Source: Clostridia bacterium (GTDB lineage Bacteria > Bacillota > Clostridia > Christensenellales > Borkfalkiaceae). Taken from it: 64,000 nucleotides of DNA. A model generated the notes under the pieces. It was not told the DNA's origin, made no database searches, and saw only the letters and a program-made list of their open reading frames with translations. This document shows, piece by piece, positions 40,396 to 48,200 of this stretch. A program made the translations under genes and the position numbers. How positions within the stretch are numbered: position 1 is the first letter of the stretch; each line of letters opens with the position of its first letter. The stretch is taken from assembly GCA_017466825.1 (NCBI GenBank), contig JAFTTJ010000006.1, positions 97,368 to 161,367 of the forward strand, in the 5' to 3' direction.

Positions 40396-42630
40396 ATGAA
40401 AGCGTTTTGTTATGAAAATGAAATCGTTGTTTTCTGGTATCCAGTAAAATTATCGGGAGAATATTCTATATCTTTAAATGGAAAGACAATTTGCCTTATA
40501 GACAAAACTTTTTGTAGAATTAGCGGTTTAACCCCTAACACCGAATATGAAATATCTATAAGTCTAATAAATGAAAAAAACACCGTATTAATAGGCAAGG
40601 AAATTTTCAAGACGGAAAAGGTAAAGCGAACTGTTGACGTGTCGAAAAGTCCGTATAACGCTATTGGCGACGGAGTAACGTTAAACACCTTGGCAATTCA
40701 AAAAGCGCTAGACGATTGTACTGATGAAGAAAGGGTTGTTATACCTAAAGGTGTGTTCCTTTGCGGTGGGTTAAAAATAAAGTCGAATACTGAATTGTAT
40801 TTGGAAGAAGGCGCTATTTTGCAGGGTAGCGAAAATCCCGAAGATTATATCCCAAAGATTTGGAGTAGGTTTGAGGGAATTGAAAGATTTGCTTACCAGT
40901 CGCTTATAAACGTCGGAGAACTTAAAAATACGGGCGAAATAACGGTCGAAAACGTAAAAATTCATGGCAAAGGCTCTATAATTGGCGGTGGTTTTAATCT
41001 TTTGTGCAACACTTGTGGTATAGTTGGAACAACTGAAAGCGAAAAAAGAAAAGCGCTTACCACTTATCAAGCCGATTTAGATTCAAAAACTTCTCATAGA
41101 GAAAGGGGTAGGCTTATAAACGTAAGCAATGGGCAAAACGTAGTTATAGACGGATTAAATCTTGGCAATTCGCCGTCTTGGAACTTGCATTTCATTTACT
41201 CAAAAGATATAATTACCTGTGGTTGTAATATTTTTTCAACGGGAATTTGGAACGGGGACGGATGGGATCCAGACTCATCCGAAAACTGCGTAATTTTCGA
41301 TAGCGTTTTTAATACCGGTGATGATTGTATTGCTATAAAATCGGGAAAAAATCCTGAAGGAAATATTTTAAACGTCCCTTGCAAAAACATAGACGTATTT
41401 TCGTGTAGGGCAAAAATAGGTTATAGCCACGGTATAGCAATCGGCAGTGAAATTTCAGGTGGAGTAGAAAAAGTTAGATTTTGGGACTGCGATTTTACCG
41501 GAACTTATTTGGGTTTGCATATCAAAACGACTGAAAAGCGCGGTGGTTATATAAAAGACGTAGAAGTTTTAAATAGCAAAATTTCAAGGGTAACTATTAG
41601 ACAAGTTGGATATAATGATGATGGTGAAGGGGCAAATTCTTTGACCGAAATTAGTGATATAAGGCTTGAAAACGTAATAATTGAATACACTAGTGACGAC
41701 CCGGGGTTTGGCTACGTTGACGTGGATTCGTATATTTACGTAAACGGATTTGAAAAAGATAAAGAAAAATTTAAAAACGTTACGCTAAAAAACGTTCGTG
41801 TTGTTAATACTGAAAATATTAAGGATTACGACGTGGCAAACTGTGAGAACGTGGTTTTAAACGGCAAGCGTTTGACAAAAAGAGAGGATATGAAAAAAGT
41901 TTTAACAGCAGAAGACGGTGTAAAAAGGTTGCTTGAGATCTTTGATGAAAAGGTTGGGGTAACTTGGGAAATTCTGCAAAAAAATGAAGAAGATTACACC
42001 CCAAAATTGAGAATAGGTACGGACGTTTATCCTATTTTTTACTGGCGAGAAGATCCGCAAATACAAGCCGTAGTTAGAAACGGGAAGTATAATATCGGGA
42101 ATTCTTGTAGTGCAAAAATAAGTGGGCAAGCGGGAAAAGCGTATGGAATAGAGAGTTTTTTATATAAAGAACTTGATTGTGCCGAATGGATTTTAGATTC
42201 TGAACTTAAAAAATTAACTGCCTATTATAATAAAAATGCTGTTAACGTTGTTTTGCGAATGAAGAATGATAAAGTTGCAACGTTGGAACTTGGTGCAACA
42301 CTTCCTTTAAATGCCGAAGAGCAGGTTAGACATACCGTTTGGGGAAGGGAGGGTATGGAATCAACGCGTGTTGTTTCCACTAACATAAGACCGCAATCTG
42401 TATATTTGTTTACGGACAAAAAAGAGCCATATTCTTATAATGATGCAATTAAAGAGTTGTACGGGCTTTCTTTACGCGACGCAAACATTGCAGTAGCCGT
42501 ATATAAAATGCTTACTGGTAAGATTGATTTAAACTGGTTAAAATTGCGAAATAATCAACTTATAGACTATCTAAATGCCGTAAAAGAATCAAGTTATAAA
42601 GAAAAGAGTTTTGTTTTTAAGGAGGTGTAA
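40396..42630 (+). CDS. GH28 family glycoside hydrolase (polygalacturonase-type) with C-terminal extension
   Basis: 744 residues without a signal peptide. A short N-terminal fibronectin-like region (residues 1-75) is followed by the pectate-lyase-type start DVSKSPYNAIGDGVTLNTLAIQ. GH28 catalytic blocks: GWDPDS with Asp291, TGDDCIAIKSG with Asp309/Asp310, and YSHGIAIGSE with His345. About 250 residues after the beta-helix (from about 490) are not recognised. Family members hydrolyse galacturonan or rhamnogalacturonan; lack of export suggests an exo-acting enzyme on imported oligosaccharides. AGGTAGGCG precedes the ATG. It is co-transcribed with the oxidoreductase. Confidence 0.92.
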   Translation: MKAFCYENEIVVFWYPVKLSGEYSISLNGKTICLIDKTFCRISGLTPNTEYEISISLINEKNTVLIGKEIFKTEKVKRTVDVSKSPYNAIGDGVTLNTLAIQKALDDCTDEERVVIPKGVFLCGGLKIKSNTELYLEEGAILQGSENPEDYIPKIWSRFEGIERFAYQSLINVGELKNTGEITVENVKIHGKGSIIGGGFNLLCNTCGIVGTTESEKRKALTTYQADLDSKTSHRERGRLINVSNGQNVVIDGLNLGNSPSWNLHFIYSKDIITCGCNIFSTGIWNGDGWDPDSSENCVIFDSVFNTGDDCIAIKSGKNPEGNILNVPCKNIDVFSCRAKIGYSHGIAIGSEISGGVEKVRFWDCDFTGTYLGLHIKTTEKRGGYIKDVEVLNSKISRVTIRQVGYNDDGEGANSLTEISDIRLENVIIEYTSDDPGFGYVDVDSYIYVNGFEKDKEKFKNVTLKNVRVVNTENIKDYDVANCENVVLNGKRLTKREDMKKVLTAEDGVKRLLEIFDEKVGVTWEILQKNEEDYTPKLRIGTDVYPIFYWREDPQIQAVVRNGKYNIGNSCSAKISGQAGKAYGIESFLYKELDCAEWILDSELKKLTAYYNKNAVNVVLRMKNDKVATLELGATLPLNAEEQVRHTVWGREGMESTRVVSTNIRPQSVYLFTDKKEPYSYNDAIKELYGLSLRDANIAVAVYKMLTGKIDLNWLKLRNNQLIDYLNAVKESSYKEKSFVFKEV

Positions 42631-42631
42631 T

Positions 42632-43759
42632 ATGGAAACTTTTAAGCGAGTAAAAGTGGCGGTGGCGGGCTTTAAAAGTTCGCACGTTTTAGAAATGTTT
42701 AACATAATTAAAACCAGTCCATATTACGACCTTGTTGCTATTTCGTTTGACAAAGAAGCAAAGGAGAGAATAGAAAAAAGTTATCATGACGAGAAATATT
42801 TTGACGAATATCCGTATTATTACAGTGACGAAGAAATGTTTGAAAATCATTCGGAAATAGAACTTTGTATATGCGGGGCTGAAAATAGCGAGCATTTTAA
42901 ACAGTATAAATTGTGCGCCAAGTGTGGAATAAACGTAATAATGATGAAAATCCCTACGCTTGATATGGAAGAGTATGATGAAATGTTGCGTTTAGAAAAA
43001 GAAACGGGCATTAAAATTTATATTGAACTGGAAATGAGATGGTTTGCAGCCGTTGAAAGAATTAAAGAAATTATTTATAGTGGTGAACTTGGCGAAATAA
43101 CGTCTATTACCGCATATAATTATTCACATTTTCCTATGTGGTGGCTTCCTTGGATGAATATCCCTGAAAAAAGTTATGGAAAACGTCTTCAGTTGTATCC
43201 TAATGCGGAAAAGTTTAGGGGAGGTGCTTTAACCGACCACCCCCACGTGTTTGATTTGATAAGATATATCACTGATTCAGAGTTTGATTCTGTCTATGCT
43301 GAAACTGCTCCAAGTATGAGAGAAGAAGCGTTAGTTGAAGATTTGGTTTACGTAATAGGTAAACTTAAAAACGGAACTATAATTTCGCTTGACCCGTCGT
43401 TTGCAAATAGAGAAATTAAGCAGTTCAATCTTGACAGTAATAAAGATAGGTTAAGCCATTACCCCAAAGCCGTACAAGTAGGACTTTCCGTTTGTGGAAC
43501 TAAAGGCTCGCTAATAAGCGACTTGTACAACCCAAACACGACTGAACAACTTCGCTTTGAAGATTTTGAATATAGGGTAAATTCTAGGTTTTATGACTTA
43601 TTAAATCCAAGAGTTTCGTTTATGGAAAGCGTTGCTAAAAACCTACGGAATATTAAACAAGAAGATTTATGGATATCTCTTGAAAAGCATAAAAAGACGA
43701 TGCAAGTTATAAATGCATGTTATGAAAGCATATATAAAGGGGAGCGAGTAAAAATATAA
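42632..43759 (+). CDS. Gfo/Idh/MocA family oxidoreductase
   Basis: 375 residues from ATG 42632, preceded by AAGGAGGTGTAAT. The N-terminal Rossmann part reads VKVAVAGFKSSHVLEMF rather than the usual GxGxxG, a weaker dinucleotide signature. The catalytic lysine of the EKP motif appears as MKIPT, and TDHPHVFDLIRY holds the usual His region. The protein probably oxidises or epimerises a sugar such as galacturonate or rhamnose derivatives, dependent on NAD(P); the atypical glycine loop leaves cofactor use uncertain. It follows GH28 directly and ends the operon. Confidence 0.85.
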   Translation: METFKRVKVAVAGFKSSHVLEMFNIIKTSPYYDLVAISFDKEAKERIEKSYHDEKYFDEYPYYYSDEEMFENHSEIELCICGAENSEHFKQYKLCAKCGINVIMMKIPTLDMEEYDEMLRLEKETGIKIYIELEMRWFAAVERIKEIIYSGELGEITSITAYNYSHFPMWWLPWMNIPEKSYGKRLQLYPNAEKFRGGALTDHPHVFDLIRYITDSEFDSVYAETAPSMREEALVEDLVYVIGKLKNGTIISLDPSFANREIKQFNLDSNKDRLSHYPKAVQVGLSVCGTKGSLISDLYNPNTTEQLRFEDFEYRVNSRFYDLLNPRVSFMESVAKNLRNIKQEDLWISLEKHKKTMQVINACYESIYKGERVKI

Positions 43760-43766
43760 AAAGCGC

Positions 43767-43782
43767 CCTATAAGTCGATTAT
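43767..43782 (+). repeat. Dispersed 16-mer, copy after the oxidoreductase gene
   Basis: Exact CCTATAAGTCGATTAT, seven bases after the stop, in gene orientation, preceded by GCG like the pgmB copy. Confidence 0.8.
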
Positions 43783-43789
43783 TAGATAA

Positions 43790-43827
43790 AAAACCGATTA
43801 CTATTGCCAAACAAAGTAATCGGTTTT
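43790..43827. terminator. Terminator between convergent genes
   Basis: AAAACCGATTACT pairs with AGTAATCGGTTTT, followed by a T-rich tail (ATGTTTTTGG). It serves the oxidoreductase and possibly the minus-strand regulator. Confidence 0.8.
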
Positions 43828-43841
43828 ATGTTTTTGGTGAA

Positions 43842-44900
43842 TTATACTTTTGACGTCGTTGAACGGATGTAAAGAACTGTTTTTTCTTTAATAGTCGTTT
43901 TTACCGGTTTTAGCGTCTTTATATTGTTAATTAAAAGGTTAATTGCAGAATTTGCAATATCTGTAAACGAATAATAGAAAGTAGTTAAATTTGAAGAAAT
44001 AGGAATAACCGTATCCAACTGGTCGTAACCTATAAGCCCAACTTGGTTGGGAACGGCTATATTGTTGTGTCTTAACAAGTTAAAAATATTCTCGGCAATT
44101 AAGTCGTGGTAGCAAAAAATACCAACTCTTTGTGGGGCAGATTTTTTTATTTCGGCAAGTATATGGCTATTTGCAAAAGTGTCAACCATATTATAAAGCA
44201 AAAATTGTTCGTCGCTAAACTGTATTTCCTTTGATTTCAAATAATCAATAAATCCCGAGAATCTAAGCGACGGGGCTTTTGTTATTCCGCATAAAAAAAG
44301 TTTTTCATATCCGAATTCAAGCAAATGCTTTGCCGCTTGTTTTCCTGCCGAATAATTGTCGGAGTGTACGCAACATGCGTTTTCAATAGGGACGGAAGAA
44401 GAAATAAAAACACAAGGAATAGGAAGCCTGTTGTAAATATCAATGATTTCAGTATTTTTATTTTTAAAAAACGATATAACCCCTACACAGCCTTCTTGAA
44501 CGAATGAAATTAAGGTGGAAATTTCATTATCTGCAGAACTTATTTTTAAAACGGGTGTATAACCTTTTTTTAAAATTGCCGTATTTAATGCCTCTGTAAC
44601 TTTTGAAAAATAAGGGTTCGTGATCGACTGAAGCAAAACCCCTATTTTTTTACTGCCTTTAAGGTGCTGGTGCAAATTAGAATTTGGCGACATTATACCG
44701 TTCATAACGTATTTTTTGTTGCCGATTGCAAGTAAAAAGTTTTCTTCGGTTAAATCGTTTAAAAGTTTTAGCGCAGACGTAAACGAAACGTCGTATTTTT
44801 CAATTATTTCGTTAGCGGTAAAAAATCTTTCACCACTGCTACCAAGTCTATTATTTAAAATGTCGTCTTTAATAATATTTTTAACGCTACTAAGTTTCAT
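43842..44900 (-). CDS. GntR/LacI-type hybrid transcriptional regulator
   Basis: About 352 residues from the ATG ending at 44900 (a TTG at 44909 is an alternative). The N-terminal 70 residues form a degenerate GntR winged helix (FFTANEIIEKYDVSFTSALKLL). From about residue 80 there is a LacI-type sensor (KKIGVLLQSITNPYFSKVTEAL, GCVGVISFF, SDNYSAGKQAAKHLLEFGYEK, VGLIGYDQLD). It lies between the GH28 pair and the surface-protein operon, with related palindromes in front of both, so it is the likely common regulator. Ligand unknown. Confidence 0.87.
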   Translation of the reverse strand: MKLSSVKNIIKDDILNNRLGSSGERFFTANEIIEKYDVSFTSALKLLNDLTEENFLLAIGNKKYVMNGIMSPNSNLHQHLKGSKKIGVLLQSITNPYFSKVTEALNTAILKKGYTPVLKISSADNEISTLISFVQEGCVGVISFFKNKNTEIIDIYNRLPIPCVFISSSVPIENACCVHSDNYSAGKQAAKHLLEFGYEKLFLCGITKAPSLRFSGFIDYLKSKEIQFSDEQFLLYNMVDTFANSHILAEIKKSAPQRVGIFCYHDLIAENIFNLLRHNNIAVPNQVGLIGYDQLDTVIPISSNLTTFYYSFTDIANSAINLLINNIKTLKPVKTTIKEKTVLYIRSTTSKV

Positions 44901-44988
44901 AAAATCCAATCCAAAACAGCAAAATTTGAGTTTATATCAATTTTATAAGAAAAAAGTCAATTTGTCAAATTTTAAAGGGTAAAAAATC

Positions 44989-45010
44989 ATATAATTTTTA
45001 AAATTATATA
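44989..45010. promoter_or_regulatory. AT-rich palindromic operator between regulator and surface-protein operon
   Basis: ATATAATTTTTAAAATTATA, an almost perfect inverted repeat, followed by TACTTTTTTT as at 40313. A TATAAT at 45054-45059 downstream has no good -35, which would fit a promoter needing activation or tightly controlled start. Confidence 0.6.
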
Positions 45011-45093
45011 CTTTTTTTTGTTGGGTGAATAAAAATTCTTTTATATTATGATGTATAATTGAAATGCAAAATTTTAATCGTGGGAGGAGCGAT

Positions 45094-45210
45094 ATGAAAA
45101 TTTATGATACACCCTCGTTAGAAATTTTATTAATTGAAGTTTCTGACATAGTTACAACTTCGCCAGGAAACGTAGATGGCGACAATGAATTTCAAGATCC
45201 GTTCAACTAA
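45094..45210 (+). CDS. 38-residue peptide, DVIVTSS family
   Basis: A short frame with GGGAGGAG upstream, starting MKIYDTPSLEI, with SDIVTTSPG in the centre and an acidic Asn/Asp end. It resembles the 41-mer at 17097 in length, N-terminus and central motif. It is the first gene of the operon, 10 bases ahead of the 1940-residue surface protein. Function unknown; the shared position before giant surface proteins is the only clue. Confidence 0.7.
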   Translation: MKIYDTPSLEILLIEVSDIVTTSPGNVDGDNEFQDPFN

Positions 45211-45220
45211 AAGGAGAAAA

Positions 45221-48200
45221 ATGATGAAAAATTTCAAAAAGAACATTTTAATAATTTTTTCAATTATGCTTTGTTTTTGCGTTGCAATGGGTGGCTTAAA
45301 TTTAGATTTAGGCAAAAGTGTAAATGCGCAAAATGGCTCGGTAGAAATTTTGACTGGCGGTATTGACAGCACCCAAAACTTGTTTGAAACCGCAACGATT
45401 TCGGATACCAACTACATCATCAACCAGTGGAATGGTAACGGCGACAGTCTGGTTACGGTTGGCGATTATATTGCGACGAAGGCAAACGGTTCCCACGTCA
45501 CGGTAGGCGGTATCAGCCAAATGCCCATCACTACGACTGATACGAGTAAGGCGCTCTCTTATTCGGGAGCAAGGCTTACGATGGATGGAACGACCACCCT
45601 TGACATGGGTGTGGTTGACTTGACGGATAGCAGAGCGGAAGACGTGAACCCTGTTATCGGCTTTGTTCCCAGTTTAAACTTTTTAGGACCTAAAACCGCA
45701 GACGAAGTGACGAATCCATATCTTGGCATATATTATACTTTCAGATCGACCGTAAATCCTGAAAAATATTTCAGCATTGCAATGAAGGAAAGCGTAACGT
45801 ATAAATACGCTTCTTTGGGTATCGGCTATAACGGTACTTGGACGCACTACGGTCAAGGATTCCCCAATGTTGCAGGCGCTTCATACTGGAATATCGACGA
45901 TAGCGATAGAACGGGTTATTCATCGTTTAGATTTGACGGTTCGATGATTACAACTACTTCGGGACAATGCTCTACGGCTACGAACAGAGTTTGGATTGCA
46001 GACAACGTTGCGGCAGACGGCGGTGAAGCGGAATACAACTACAACTATCCCGTCAAGATTTATTACGATTACGAAACTTCCTGTTTTTATCAACAGGCAA
46101 TTAGATACGATAGACGTAACGAATTTGGAGATAAGGGTGTGCGTGTTACGGCGGACGACGGAAGCCATCGTTATTTGCTTTTCAATGCCGCTCAGGGTAA
46201 CATGGGTAAAGGCTATAGCACAGCCAATAAAAACTCGAACGGCTGGGAAGGCTTTACCGAAGAAGAAGCAAAGAGCGTAGCCGTTAGCGTTCACGTTGAC
46301 TGGAACCCTGCATATACGGGTAGCCACGATATTCTTATTACGGATTTTGCAGGTGAAAAGGTAAGCACGGCAAATGCGGACGACTTGAAGGCAAACAAGG
46401 GTACTGCGGGCTTGATGAAGGAATTTACGAGCAAAAACGGTATTGCGAGCTTGGCTGATGGTTACAAAGTAAATCTTTCCGATAACGATATTTTTACGAA
46501 ACTCGTTTCGTTTGAAGTGTATCCCGAACAAGTAGGTAAAGCAAAAGCAACTAACAATTCCGGTCTTTTTGAAGTTGGCTTTACTCTTTCTGACGGCACT
46601 AATAACCTTAAAATTAACTTAAAAGACTTCAATGAAGGTGATAATTATCGAAACTGCTATACCGTTTCGGTAAACGGTGAAGAAAGATGGGCGCAAAACC
46701 AAGAAATGACGTTCACGACGGGCGACTACGGTTTCCCTTCCCCTTACGGCTTCGATAAGTACGTAAGATACCCTGCAACGATCTTGCTCGATCAATACGG
46801 CGTGGATGATGATGCAGGTGTGGATGAAACGGTTCAATGGTATTCGAGCGACGTTATTAGAACGGACACGAACTATACGCCGATGGCAAGTTACTCCATC
46901 TATTATAATGCTGCGGACAACTGCTTGTACGTTGACGCGGGTTCTTGGGTTGCTGCGAGATACACCAACCATGAAAGAGAGGACGGAGTTGTTGTTAAGC
47001 GTTGGAAGATTGCCGACCTTGGTAGCACTTACGGCGGACAAAGAACAGCGTTTGCAGGTTTTGGCGATAAAGACCTTTCTTTCTCTATGGCAACAACGCT
47101 CGTAAACGGTTTTGATTCTGTTAAGATTAGAGTTTTAGAAGTTGACGGACAAAAACTTGGTACGGATCAAAACGGCAAAACTTTTGCTAAATTTGATACG
47201 GAATTATCTGAATTTGAAAGCGGAATTGTTGGCAAAACTTATACTTTTGCTACTCCTGTAGCGGTTTCTTCTTTAGGTAATTATACCCTTACGTTAACAA
47301 CGCCATCTGGTGGAACAGTAGACGTAGAAAACGATAAGTTTATCCCAGAAGAAATCGGCGAATATTTAGTAACTTATGACGTAAACGGTCAAAAGTTTAT
47401 TTCGTCGCTTTCAATATATCAATCTATCATCAATGAAAATTCTATTGTAGGAAACTTCACAAAGGTTGGTGATTATATCGACTACATAAAGGATATTTCA
47501 TACGGTGAATTTACCGCAGACAACTTCTCGGGCGGTGGACTTATGGTCACCACACGTAATAAATTGCCCGAATACGTCAACGTGACTGACACAGATAATG
47601 CGACAAACCCTTGGCTTATCGACTATGACTCAAGAATACCGCTTGGCGTAGAATTAAACAACGCGATAAACCTTGCGGATAATACGGAAGAAACTACATT
47701 AGTAGAACTTGCATTCCCTGCCCCCGACGGAACGAAAAATTATAAGTTCCATCAAAACAAGGCGTATAAGGTAATTATTGCGGATGCAGAAAATAGCGAT
47801 AGATATATCGCAGTATATTTCTGGAATGCGTGGTATAGCGGCGGCGACGGTAGCACCAGTAAGATGAGTATGCGTGTAGGCGCGATTGCTTCTTGGGAAA
47901 CTCAATCGGGCGAACATAGCGGCTTGATTGGTTACGATGACGGAACGACCTTCACGCTAGTTGACAAAGAACAGGGCGATGGGGTTCTGTTGGAAGACGT
48001 TACCTTCGCTGGTGATAGTAACGATACGGTAAGAGTTAGTTTTGATTACGAAACGGGTAAATTATATGCAAACGGGGAGTTGATTCGTTCGTTTAAGGAC
48101 GTTTCCGCAAATGGCACCAAGTTCTTTGAAGGCTTTACTGACGGAAAAGCAAAACTTTCGGTTAGCGTACAAAGATCAAACAAGTACAGTACGGACGAAT

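Noticed and set aside
45920..46531. Long minus-strand frame inside the 1940-residue gene, with a counterpart at 51951-52523
   Set aside because: The two frames match each other only because the sense modules are duplicated; neither has a ribosome site or recognisable domain.
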